Source: Saururus chinensis
Taxonomy: Eukaryota > Streptophyta > Magnoliopsida > Piperales > Saururaceae
NCBI GenBank assembly: GCA_035235625.1
Contig: CP141141.1
Coordinates: 45,841,719 to 45,905,718 of the forward strand
Direction: 5' to 3'
DNA length: 64,000 bases
Shown here: in pieces, positions 24,255 through 37,200 of the stretch
Numbering within the stretch: position 1 is the stretch's first letter
Layout of the letters: every line of letters begins with the position of its first letter
The notes under the pieces: model-generated
The model's database searches: none
What the model was told of the DNA's origin: nothing
Seen by the model: only the letters and a program-made list of their open reading frames with translations
Program-made: the position numbers and the translations under genes

Positions 24255-24489
24255 GGAGATTTCAGGACCTCACTATGGACGATTCCCCCACCTCAGCTTC
24301 AATCTGATCCAACCCACCTCATCACCCATCGATGGCATCCGGTGCTTCAGCATTGAAGGCCAACATCTGGTGGCCAGAAGAGATGAAGACGACCCACTTT
24401 CATCTTGTCATCACTTGTTTTGCACCCGGCCGACTTGGACCTCGCCTAGATCCGGCTTGGGCCTAGCCCGGGTCTGGCCTAGTCTCAAG

Positions 24490-26048
24490 GTGCTGAATTG
24501 ATAGGAGGGGTATTTTGGGGTTTTTATTATATTATACTAAAATGGGGGAGAAAAAGAAGGGTATTTGGGGGTAGTTTAGGGATATTTTAAAAATACCATA
24601 TTTGTATACAAATATCATTTTATCTTTTTGCATTAAATAAAAAGAAAATGATATTTATACTCTATTTTCTCTACATTGTAGGCCTTACACCACCTTTGAT
24701 TAGATAGAGAATGTGGTCCCACTTGATAACATGATATTCACTTTTTGTATATTTAATAATTAGTGGTATAAGATAGAAAAATAGGTGTAAGAATATCAAT
24801 ATCCTAAATAAAAAGTGTCCCTCTCTCTATGCCTAAAATAAAAATTATTTTATTTTAAATGTACCGACTTTGAAAAGTAAAACTTGTCCCCTTTGCTCTG
24901 TTATAGTTGTGGCCTACTTTCGCTAAAATTTTATTTAGTTTACAATCCAAACATTCTTCATGAGATAAAGGGAGTACAATTTTGTTATTATTCTTAATTG
25001 AATAGGATATCTATTTTGCATAATTTTTTTTATTAGAAGTGTAATATTTGCATAAATGTTTGTTTACATTAAGCCATTGAGGGGTGCTAAGGTTGTCAAA
25101 AATGGGATGGAGTATCCATGCACGACCAAATAGACATTGTGTGATGCCCATGCCTAGGCGCATGAAATAGGTCTGAAATCCATAATTCTTATTTTACTTT
25201 AACAAATTATTGCTTAAATTTGCATGCAAGCTTAGATATGCCACTTGGGTTGAGTATATAAGAAAACCTAACCCAACCCTTATAGGTTAGGTTTGAGTTC
25301 CCAATTTGGGATTTTTGGTGATTCATCCAGCCATAAATATTAAAATTTTATGTTTTATATTTTATTCTTAAAATTTTCTTGATGGGTAAAAGATAAGAGT
25401 AAATAATTATTTAAAAACTTGTATTTTTTAAAAATTAAGTTTAAAAAAACTATGAACTTTTATAGTCTAAGACCCGAACCCGACTGCGGTGACACCTCGA
25501 TGCAAAGACCACTCGCTCGAAGCTTTCATTAATGCCTGACCTATGTGGGCCCAAGCATAGGGCCACATTTAGGGCTCGCATATAGCTGTGCGCATGGTGC
25601 GTGTATTCCTGTGTGAGTGCACTGCATGTTCATTTCACTTCATAAGAGTAGAAATGCAGTACGTTGGCATCGCATTTAGGTTTTTGAGCCAAGCCCACAT
25701 GATACGGTGTTCAGGGCTGGGGTATACTCTGTAGTCAAAAGTCCTCCATCCCCAATGTATACTCTGTACTCTTCTAAGTGCAGTGATCCTATCTGTTCGC
25801 CCAAGGAGCTTTATGGGAAACAAAAAAGCGCATTTCCATGTCTAAACTCGGCCTTTGCCAGTTGCTCCGTGCTCATCTAGTCATCCCACCTTCACGACTA
25901 CACGGCGTCCCAGAGTGGGACAAGTTAGATTACTAGTGCTTATCCGGACTGATGGGCCTTTTCATCTGGACCATGAAATTACGCTTATATAATTCAGTAT
26001 GGAAGGTTTCACCAATCAAATAATAGTTTGAGAAACAAAGACCAATGA
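24490..26048. other. Gene-free interval 3' of the GDPD gene
   Basis: The DNA is AT-rich, with a Stowaway-like end (GATAAAGGGAGTA near 24965) and degenerate 'aacccaacccttataggttaggttt' phrases near 25265. The part just right of 25800 may include the 3' UTR of the minus-strand GDPD gene. No other gene is seen. Confidence 0.4.
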
Positions 26049-29000
26049 TCAAGGCAAGAGCAATCCGTTTTCGGTGCACTGTGATTTAATATCTTGGATG
26101 AGACGCTGAAGAAGGGTGGGCTGGCTTGTCACAATAGCGTCTACACGATTCAACAGCATTTTCTGCATCGAGAGATCGTCATCCACAGTCCACGCATATA
26201 CCTTCTTTCCTCTTCTGCTACAAGAAATTTTCATCAGCCAGAGATTATCATGAATAACCGCATGCACAGCAAAAGTAATAATTAGTAGACATGATACGCC
26301 ATGAAATTGGGCCATGTACAATGACGTCCCCAGTTAAACATTACAAAGAACCAAACTCCAGTTTTTGCCCCAAACCTTAAACTATGGCGTTCGAGTTGCA
26401 AATCATACCCATGCAAAATTCTCACAAGTTTCTCATCAATTAATGGGTGATATACCCCGACAACACTGGCATCCTTCATCCTCAATATGTTGGTTTTAAA
26501 CCCAGTTGATGGATCGACCATGACAATATATCCTACCTGCAAAGAGAAAGTCTCCCTCAACTTCTGTACACACATTGATGACAACTAAATTTACCAAAAA
26601 AACATTTTCAAGAATCTTGGGCAAAAGTGGCGGCTATTACAAACAAACTGCATAGCAGCACAACCCACTGGACACATTCCACTCCTAAAGAATTGCTTCA
26701 AATCATAAGATTGGATAAACAAGTGTCAAACCACAGAACAAAATAAAAGTGCTAGTTTAGTTCACATTCCAGATCATATGGGCACAAGGCGTAGACTGTT
26801 ATAACCTACTGCCCTCCTTGACTATTTTCTTTCTCAAGTCAACATTTTAAAGAGAAAAAAAGAATCAACAAGGTAATTTAGTCTCACTTCAACATCTCCT
26901 GTGAGTCTGATTACATCTCTCCCCAAAATGTCACTTTTTGCCCAAACAAGACAGTTTGTACAGTGTGTTCTCTTTATCTGTCAAAAAACAGAAAAAATTC
27001 AGTGCTTCGAACTAAGAATTTTTACATGCTGGGAAGGAACATGTTCATAACCAGTAATTCTTAATCTCCATTCAAAAGTGAACCACAACAACCCAAAGAG
27101 TGTGTATGTGAGGCTTGCTTACAAGATCCAGGGGGCAAAGTTCCAAATCTGGACATAAATTTGTGTCCGATTGCTAATCAATAGTAAACTTATTAGTGCA
27201 TAAAACTAATAATCTCCTGGTTCACTAGATCAATAAGAACATTCCTTTCAAGTTTCAACTACACGGACCACGTGGCAAAAATTAAGCCTGTACTCACTGA
27301 GCAACATTTTACCTTCTCATTTTCCATAACAGCTATTATATGATTGTAATTTCTAACTAAATATGCATATATACTGGGTAAGCAGACACTAATCAACAAC
27401 TTAAAATAAAATTTAAGAATATCCAAGCACAATAGGGGCAGGGCAGTTGAACCGTCGAATATTTTTTAGATCATAAACAATTAACGAGGAAACTCGTTCA
27501 CTTGAACATGATCCTCAGGTTGTATTGTCAATTGCAAATTGCCTCTGCCACTAAGTCCATAATACTTAGCTAGTAGATTAATGCATTCCATTTTAATCAA
27601 GGGTGACTTGTTATGCAAAGACCAAAATTATGTACTTATAGGAACCATGAATGAGTAATATTCTAAACAAATGGTCTCAAAATCCAAGTAAATGCATCTC
27701 CCCTAAGCTATGAGTATCAAATTAATTGATGTCCAAACAACATAAATTTGCTTTCGTAAGACCCTTTTGCACAAGCACATCTATAATCGACTTTAACAGG
27801 TAAAATCATTTGAAGGATAACGTAAGCTTCTGAACACGTGCTATTACTCCTTTTTATGACAGGATGTTATGTGTTAAAGACGTGCAATTCACAGCTTCCA
27901 GTGTTTTTTAAGCAAGAAACTTACAACTGCAAGTACATCAGCAGCCAGCCCTTTTTCAAAAAGGGGAGGGCCAACCTTCACATCTAGAATTACCTGCTTC
28001 ACCGATTTTGATATCAACTAAGAAAGAAAAGAGAAGTTATCAGAAGCATATAACTTGCAGTTAGCAAGAAAGATGAGAATTGAACCAGAAAGTGAATAAG
28101 GAAAGATGAAAGGGTAAACTGAAAAATTGACAATTAAAAAAATGCGAGAAAACTGTCACAAAACACTTCCATGTCAACCATTTTGTATAATAATAATCAT
28201 GAAAATAAAGTAGGAGACATAACAAGTAATATTCCAGGATCAAAGCAACAACTAACAAACAATTTTTATTTTTATTATAATGTAAAGTAAATCAGATACT
28301 AACCCAGAACTTCTAAATATCTGGACCAACTCAACCTCATCTCAAGCATCTGGTTGGTGACATGGATTTCCTTTTCAGTCATTTTGTTAAATTCAGAGTT
28401 ATTTTGACATCTAGTTTATGGCTTCTTCAGATTCACATTCCCCTTCACTTCGACTTTTGAAGCCTTCAAACAAATTGTAGGTAATATTTCCTCACTGGTG
28501 ACAAGAATATGCTTTTCATTGAAAAGGCATAATCACATTTCCTTTTATCTTTTTGGATAAATATAATCACATTTTACTTAACCAAGTACAATCGGAAACC
28601 AGTGTATTGCACTTGTTTAGCATCTTCCCTTTTTCTGTTCTTAGATCATTTCGAATTTTTAGTGTTCTAAATATTCAATGGTGCCAAGAAGACACAAAAA
28701 TCATGTGGCCATATTACAATTTATTATGATGTACTTTTACTTGTACAGATCAATTGCAATGGTTCACATTTGGTACAACATAACTGTTGTTGTTGTTAAT
28801 GTAAACAGTTAGTAGTCTTCCTTAATGATTAACGTTAAGAACAAAAAAAAAAAAAGAGGGAACGGTTAAAGTTTGTCATAAAGAAAGTAAAGAAGCCTTT
28901 AAAATACCTCAAGAGCATCCTCAGCAATGGGAATTTTTTTATTATTGAACTCCTGTGAAAACTGAAATCCTGCATCCAGTCCCTTGATCTACAAACACAA

Positions 29001-31026
29001 ACTAAAATAGCTACTGTTCAATATCCGCTCTGCCTAACATAAACGCTGACTTTCTTATGTAAGTTCATTATAGAGAACATCAATGAATAACAACGACATT
29101 TACCTTTGAAACTAAATATAACAACAGATACAATATCGACCTTTGACCAATTACAAACTAGGGAGCCTAATAGAAACTTATGATACTACACACTCAGGTA
29201 ATCAGAACATAGTAGAGCAATATACTCTAACCTGGTCCTTATTAAAGTAACCAACTTTTGCAGTAGCATTACCGGATATCTGCTGCAAATCCCTGCCTGT
29301 GCCATGTGGAAATTAATTTCACAACCTGAAGTATAGATCAAAGAAAACAATTCCCTTTGCAGAAAATATACAGTTAACTACTCATGTTTAAATTCGTTTT
29401 TCCTCAAGCATGTCACAATTTTATTTAAAAATGAACGTTGATATCTAAAAAAAAATGACAATACATAAACAGGATAAACAATGCTACAGAATCGACCGTT
29501 CTCAGTAATAAGAAAGAAGAGCATTTATCTGAAATATTCAGTGTTTCAGTAAGTAACTAAAGTACGTCATCTAAAATTAGACAATTCTTGTCCTATACAA
29601 AAGTAAAAAATGGTTCAACAGACTAAAAATAATAATAACACATTGATTCAGAATAAACAGATAAAAATAATACCACCAACTTAAGTAAGGATAGTTAACA
29701 CCCATAAGTTATATGAGGAAGAGAAAATAACAAGAATTAGGATTCAAGACAAGTAGACAACTTAGCTTGAAATAAAAACGCAAGATAAAGTCCAATTTAA
29801 GGAAATTGTTAATTGTCAAAATATTATATATTACTAGCACTATTGGAGATACTTGTTGCATTAAAAAAATGCACCACTTCACTTATGCAGTCAGATCAGT
29901 TGGCTCAGTACATTGCACATAATACATCACAGAATTCGGACAGCTCCGGATTGCAAAACAGGTAACTATCACACAGTATCTACCGATTATAAATAATTGA
30001 ATAATGTTACAGAAATAGCATTCATGCAGAATGACAGATCAACCTGTCGTGAAGAGCAAATAGAATGCCGTCAGACGATCGTGACACGTCAATCTCAATG
30101 CAATCTACTTGATTAAGGATGGCAGCTCTGTATGCATCCATCTGTTGTCAGTGAATAATATAAGAGGTAATGTGAGTGAAAGAGGAAAGTAAGCCTAGCT
30201 TGTAAGTTAAGCAGAATACGTTTTTCACACCCTTCCATATTACATAGTGTGAATTTTAAATAATCAAAGAGCATGTTCAAGTTCTAAAACGGAAAAATCC
30301 ATTGGACATCCACTCCTCAAAATTCAGATACCACACATACCTAACAGGGCCGTTAACAAGAGACCATGATAATAAACTAAAACGAAAGAATGAAGTATGA
30401 AAAAAATATTGGATTTAACCATGAAAATTCCTGGCAATATCTGCATTATCAGCAGCAGCCCCACCTCACAGCCATTATTTCACTCAAACTCTTCGAATTC
30501 CTTGCAATTTATGCAATATATTGACATTCTGGTGAGCGAAAATAGTCGACATCGTGCGCTCTTTCTCCTAGAGACTGAGTCCCATATGAACTTCCCATAG
30601 AAAACAATGGAAAAAATTACAGAATGTGCAAATTTGATGTTACATGAATGTCACGTACGGTATTAGGAACCGCCTTGCTCGAATCGCCACCGTGTGCACA
30701 CACAAGAGGCGGATTAGCCAACCAACCACACTTCTGTAACTGAGTCTGAAAATATAAATGAGAAACAAAATTAGGATTGATTTATACTGGATAAGAGAAT
30801 ACTAAACAGCTAGCAGCCTAGCTCCACAGTAGAATCGGGATGAAGCGGCATAAAAGGAAACGAAGACCTGGTGGAGTAGCCTCAATCGAAAATGGAAGAA
30901 AAGCGGAGGGATTACAGCCAAAAAGGCAAGAAGGAGCAGAAGTCGCGTTAACTTCCGGGGTGAAAACCTCAAATATCTGTGCCCTAAATAGCGCGAAGGC
31001 TTCTTCCCTGGTTTCTGGATCGCCAT
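26049..31026 (-). CDS. GDPD4: Glycerophosphodiester phosphodiesterase, GDPD4 type
   Basis: The family hydrolyses glycerophosphodiesters to glycerol-3-phosphate and an alcohol, with a role in phospholipid and phosphate recycling. Exons on the minus strand: 31026-30868, 30745-30659, 30141-30044, 29292-29232, 28988-28908, 28017-27925, 26977-26888, 26536-26409, 26217-26049. They join into 966 nt, 321 residues, with all phases consistent. Residues 1-53 hold a basic start and a Leu-rich membrane segment (LTRLLLLLAFLAVIPPLFF), so it is probably membrane-anchored. The TIM-barrel GDPD domain follows: AHGGDSSKAVPNT, then EIDVSRSSDG and FALHDRDLQ as metal and catalytic motifs, VILDVKVGPP, YIVMVDPSTG, GVYHPLIDE, KVYAWTVDDD and VDAIVTSQP. 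The usual HRG..PENT reads HGG..PNT here, which I recall as a feature of plant GDPD4 and not as damage. Bacterial-type HRG enzymes differ at this loop. I am sure of the family and fairly sure of the subgroup. Confidence 0.92.
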
Positions 31027-31267
31027 TCTCCTTCCTTCCCTTCGGAGTCCCGGCCGAGGAAGAATGCAGGCGCAGGGCGGCAGGGGGCACAAACAACAAA
31101 AGTAGAAATGGACCTCCTTCTGAAAGAACTTAGCCCACAAACCACTGGACTCGTAATTTTAAATACCCAGAGTTTCAGCTTTGCCCATCAAATTGGTTTT
31201 CCGAAGTTCTTCTGTTATTTTGTTACGACAAGGTATTTGTATTACCGAGGGGGGAACTTAAAAGAGA

Positions 31268-31803
31268 ACGTAGGGGTTTGTTTGGAATGATGGAAAGTGG
31301 GGAAAAGGGAATTAATTTTCTTAAAATTTTCTTGTTGGTGTAATAAAAAGAAATTAGAGTAAAAATTAAAAAAAATGGTTAAAAATTTGGCTTAAAATTT
31401 TTTCGCCTATCAATTTATAAATTTTAGAAGAAAATTACTATACTAAAGACTTATGTCTTATTGTTATTATTACTATTATCATTATCACTGTCTTTACTAT
31501 TGCCACTATCTCCACCACCACTATCACTACTACCACCATCGCCACCACTACAGCTATCACCACAGCCGCCGCCACCACTGTCACTATCGCTACCACAACC
31601 ACAGATACCTCCGTTGCTATTACCATTACCAACGCCACTACCATTATTATTGCTGCCACCACTGCCATTATCACTATCAATTTTCTTTAACATAATTTGT
31701 GCAACCAAACAGTAAAAATTTTTTAGGAATCTCTTAGTTTATCTTTCACTTCGATTTACTTTCTCTTTCTTTTTCTCTTTCCACCAATCCAAATAGACCA
31801 TAA
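31268..31803. mobile_element. TIR element carrying a trinucleotide tract
   Basis: The left end GGGTTTGTTTGGAATGATGG and the complement of the right end (ATGGTCTATTTGGATTGGTG) are imperfect inverted repeats extending into purine-rich GGAAAG-type sequence. The centre is the microsatellite at 31450-31680. It starts about 240 bp upstream of the GDPD start codon. No clear target duplication was found. Confidence 0.45.
31450..31680. repeat. Imperfect trinucleotide tract (TAT/CAC/ATC)n
   Basis: About 230 bases of three-base periodic pyrimidine/A sequence (tat, cac, atc, gcc units). It stays open in several frames on both strands only because of the triplet period; the translated products are runs of Y/H, L/P or G/S and are not genes. 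Confidence 0.9.
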
Positions 31804-32881
31804 ATGGCTTTTTACTTGAGATCGACGGTGTACATAGCACATGTTAACATAACTGATGCTACCATATGTGTTGTCTATCTCGTGGATGAACTGCTCTTAT
31901 GCCTGGGTTACACTAGGTTTATTATCAACGAGGAACAGAAAAAACTCTTCCCTTCTTCAAAAGAGGGTTGTGGATAAAATAGGCAAAAAGCCAACACTTC
32001 GCAAATGCCAAATGACCTATAATACTCCATTGTGCCCCATGTGGAATTTAAGTGGCCCAATGTAATGAATTTTTTCATGTTCATATAAAGCCCTCTTAAT
32101 TTTTTAATACTACATCTAATATTTTAAAAAAATCGTGCATGGGAAGTGTGAAAATGAGAAGCCAGGCAAATGTCTAAGCCCATAGGTATGGCCCCTTAAA
32201 CTACCTGTAATCTTTAAAAACCTTTTTTGTGCATGGGTAATGAAGTATGAAAATTAGAAGCCAGGCAACTAAGCTCATCTTGAGGTATCTATTCAGATGA
32301 AGGGCGTTGAGCTTGTTTGGAAAAAAAAAAAAAACAGTTCCAACATATAAATCTAGATTGTGGACTTTTCACTTTTCGGTACAACTGTAGGAATAGTGCC
32401 CCACCAAGAGATTTTAAAAAAAACATAGATTGTACACTTAAATTGTGCAGATTCACAAACGTGACTAATAATTTAAGTTTTTCGCAATCGCAATAAGATT
32501 ATTAGATGTAAGTTAAATCAAGTCAAGCGTCTCCCCACAATCTTGCATCCAAAGAAGCTGATCGATAGAAACACACGTTCAATGTAATTAATTGTAACCT
32601 AAAATGCTTCCCCCCACTAACGATTTGGGTTTAGAAAAAAAGTGCACTTCCCACCTACACCACTTGCGCCGCCTTCATTACCAAAAAAAAAACACTAAAC
32701 AGCTAACACTGAGCCTTGAAGATAATCACATGTAAAAAAAAAAAAGACTTCACCACACAGAAGCATTAGAAGAATAAGCTCTATATAAAGCTTTCACGAG
32801 GATTGAACATACAAACTTTGTACATGTTTTTCCTAGTAAAATTTTGGATTTATCGAAGCAACGTGCAAAGCATCATGTAAC
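31804..32881. other. Gene-free interval
   Basis: This is AT-rich DNA between the GDPD promoter and the 3' end of the U2AF35-related gene. The right part (about 32700-32881) is likely that gene's 3' UTR. A duplicated phrase 'gaaaat(g/t)agaagccaggcaa' occurs at about 32154 and 32255, roughly 100 bp apart. No gene is seen. Confidence 0.4.
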
Positions 32882-34233
32882 TCAAGCCTCACGGAGTCTA
32901 TCACGAGTTCTCTCCTTCCTTAACTTGGAAGAATGCCGATCTATAGACCTACTTCTACTACGTTTTTCTGATGCCCTCCTATCACGCTTGTGATTTTCCT
33001 CAACCAAACAGCTATCGTTGTCCATATTCCTTTTCGAACCACCCTTTCTCCTCTTCCCCTGAGCTTTGTTAACAGCATTGCTCTGTAGATCTCTGTAATG
33101 CTCCTCAAATGTATCATTGTCATTCCTGTCGTCAGATCCCTCCAATGTACGACTCCCGTCCTCAGTCCTTGGCTTTCTTGACCTGCAATATTTCTTCTCT
33201 GTTTCAAGGTAGTCAGAATCATACTTTTCTGACACTCGATCGCCATCCTCTGATTGTGTTCTATTCGGAGATTTGATTTCCTTTCTCTGGTCAGTTCTGT
33301 ATCTCTTTCTGCTAGATCTGCTACTATAATAGCAAGAGCTTTTCTCATCAGAATAGATTACCTCATTGTCCTCACCTTCACACCTGTCTTTGTCTGTATA
33401 CTTTCCATGATCATCAGCATCGCTGTTCCCTTCATACCTTGAGCTTAGCTCTGTTCTACTTGATCTTCTCTGATTAGAGTAGTAATAATACGACCTCTTT
33501 TCATGAGAACAAATTTTCTCAGATATATACCCACCATGCCTACTCTCTTTACATGTTTTGTATTGCTCATCGTAGTTTGGATAGTCAGCTGTCTTTCTCA
33601 AGCTTCTTCTTCCTTGTCGATTATTTTGTTCTTTGTCATAGAGCTCCCAGTCTGAATCATCTTCATGGCCTTCATACATTCTAACGATGGAATCCCTTTC
33701 GTCTTCACTTTGATTCAAATGATTGTGATGACTACTAATATCGTCATCAAGGATTCTATGTTTCCGACTAGAGTGATGGTCACCACTATCACACTGCTTG
33801 TATTCTTCAGGTGAATTTGCCGGTCTTGAGTGCAATCTTTTGCTTGAATGGCTTCTTCTGTCAGATTCATCAGAAGATTCTTCATCAGAACCACTCTCCT
33901 GCCATTCCTTCTTGTGAGATCTTGACCTTCGTGAATGGTGCCTACCACATATTATTTAAACCAATCAAAGAAGTATTACATGGAAAAGCAGCTCTGTGCT
34001 TCCAGAGTGTGTTTAATCAACTTAATAAGTAATATCTTATATATGCTGTATGAACACGATGTATATATTCAGATAACCAATCTTCTGGAACCAAGATTCA
34101 TCATCTATATTTGGACATGGCATCTCAAAGAAACGACAAGAGACATTTAATTAAACCAGTCCAATAAACCAATGTGTGTACGTGAGTGTGTGTGTGTGTG
34201 AGAGAGAGAGAGAGGGTGTGAGAGAGAGAGAGA

Positions 34234-34265
<32 letters not shown>

Positions 34266-37200
34266 AAGTGAGAGAGAGAGAAGTGCCTTCTACTGTGTGC
34301 TTCTTTGTTCCTTCTATATTTTCTCAGGACGTTCCGATTTCCAGCCTCTGGGAGCCTATTATGTAACTCATCACATGGGCCAAACAACACAGCCATCTTT
34401 CTCACCCAGTGCATAGGTGGAGGATTATCCCAATCAGCCCACTCATAATCTCCACCAGGATTGCGAAAACAATGCAGAAAATTGCAAGTGCTACCACGGG
34501 AACAGGTCTAAAAAGAGAGAAAGATGACAAAGAATGTAAGTTCGGCTACTAAATAAACACTAAAACCTTAACCATAATAAAGCTATATAATGAACAACTA
34601 AACAAGGTCTCCCCAAGGAGAAACCAAGGAAATCTTCTACCTTCAGCCTTGACTTCATGTACTCACCACAGATTGCAACTTTCCATCTGGTAACACCAAC
34701 ATACTCACAACTGATCTAAAAATGTTAATAAGTACTATGTTAGAAAAACATGAGCCAAAAATTATACACAAAAAATTAGACATTTACATATTGCAATTGA
34801 TAAACAAAAAGATATAGAGAAATGTCATTGTTCTAAACAACATTGCTTCAGTGAATCAAAATTGCAAATTTTAACTACAGTCCAATTGATATTGCATAAC
34901 ATTGCTAGTAGGAAAAAAGTTCATACAATACGCACATAGCTATAGCATATGTCCTCCCAAATACTACCACCCCCCATAAAAAGAGGAAGTTTTACCTGTT
35001 TACCAGCAAAATAGCGAGCATTAATTGAATTATAAGCAAGAATAGCTGACTCCAGGGTCTTGTAGTGAACATATACATTTCCACGCAAATGAGCCGAACC
35101 ATTTCTGGAAACCTGAAAAAGAAATTGCTCCTTTGATTTTTTCTACTTTGTCATGAATAACATGGAAGGCCAACAAAAAGGACAAATTAAAATTCCAAGT
35201 CAAAGTCGAATTCAAGCTTTTCCAACCAAAAAACAAAAAAACAGGGCTTTAAGCCCAGGAGAGGAGATGAATACAAGACCAAGTTGTTTCAATAAAAAAG
35301 CTCAGCTCCAGATACCTTTTTATTGTATAAGTTAATTAAGTTGCAGCAGTGTGGAACATGGCAGAAGTCAAATTTTTACCTAACGTTAGCCCATAAAAAG
35401 CAATTAATTTCTAAGGTATTTTACAGTATCATATAAAGGGGGAATATATAGAGCTCAAAGGCTACAAGAAATAAATTATTGACAAATTCAATGTAAAAGT
35501 TAAATGTAGAATTTTCATCATACGACAAATAAAACTAAAGTAGAATGCTGATCACAATACAAGAAGAGGTCATGCAAACCCTTTACATCACATGCATTCA
35601 CTACAATATAGAAAAAAATTACAAACAGGAACACAAAATGGAGCCAAAAGAGTACTTTCTTGAAAAAGTGAGGCTATAACTTCCAGCAAAAATTGTAAAA
35701 GACAAAATAAATGAGAAACAGTTAAAGAAGTTATAAGCAACCTTGAAATTAACAATTTCTCCGAATTTCATGAATTCTGTATGTACATCTTCGTAAAATT
35801 CTTCATAACAACGTTCAACCTCTTCATCTGTATACTGCAATGTGCAATTACAAGGAGCATTTGTCAGTCCAGGCAAATTAATAACATACGCAAGGAGTAG
35901 AATTGCTAGGATGGATTTAATTGATCAAAACTCTCTTCTTCACAAAAGAAGTCCAAATGTGGTTTACATAAGAATCAGAACTTGCAGCTTCAGACAAATG
36001 CATCCAGATATACATTATAAAAATTACATCATTTATAAGGGAATACTTGTTGTAGAACTGACAAACATACATAACAAAATATAGGACATTTCAAGTTTTT
36101 CTAATATCATAACACTATGAACACTCTCTTAGAAATCGGCTCTTTTAAAGGAAAACCCTAAATCCACTTTTCACACGGCATCAGAATCTTGAATTACACA
36201 TCATCACCTTCTAGTGCTCTAAACAATGTTTTGCCTTCATTAATATTCATCCATTGATGGATAGCTCTAAATTAAGGAATCAAAGAGAATCCTTCTTTGC
36301 ATGCACACAAGTGGAAAATAGCCTTTTAGCATCCCCAAAGTCCAAAGTAACACTCAGCGCCAGTAAAGCACAAGTAATGCAAGAGATGGGTGAACTGATG
36401 GGAAGCCTAGTGAAAGTTAAGGAGCAACACGTGCTTAACTTTGTTATTAGAGTGAACAAGTGACGATAAAATATAGAAATGTTTGGTGATGAGGAGCTAA
36501 AATCACTGTTGGGCCAAGTATATGCTAACAAGAACAAGGTAGACTACAATAAAGACAGACAACGGATAGTTTCACAATGTGAAAAAGACAGTACAAAAAC
36601 AATAGAAATTACATTTTACTTCTAACTGCATATAAAAAAAATTAACATTCTAATGAAGATACCTAGATAATATCACAAGCATATGGACTCCTTGAAAAAT
36701 TTCAGAACACCCACACATATGCCACATATAAGATTAGGATACAGAACTCCTTATTATACTTCACAACTCCACCCTCAACCGAGGCGAATCCTTTTGAGTC
36801 TCCAACAACTTGAACCTCCAAATGAAAAATCTGATGTCTTCGGGTCAAAGAACAGAAACAAATTGTAATTTAAACATCTTCTTTTTTTCCTTGGCATGCA
36901 TGAGGTTGCAAAAGATTACAAACAGCAACAGCGGACTTCAATGAAGAGGGGAAAAATTGCAAAGCATGTTTCTTTTGTTAAATAGAACAACTACTTCAGT
37001 TTTCAATCTATGACAACTAAATCCAATGCCAGATGCCATGACAACTCATATGTGGACGGTCAGCCCCATGTCCTGTGGTCCAATTATCATCTAATATGCA
37101 GCATATCTGGAAGTTAGGATACCAAATAACACCAATCGTTTAGGTGAGACAAAGTATTTAAGCAACGCAAACAAATATCTGGATACAAGATCATCTGCAA

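Noticed and set aside
26282..26584. 100-codon frame as an independent gene
   Set aside because: Its middle is exon 8 of the GDPD gene; the rest is flanking intron read through.
31438..31715. Overlapping Tyr/His-, Leu/Pro- and Gly/Ser-rich open frames on both strands
   Set aside because: All are translations of one trinucleotide-periodic tract; the three-base period keeps every frame open.
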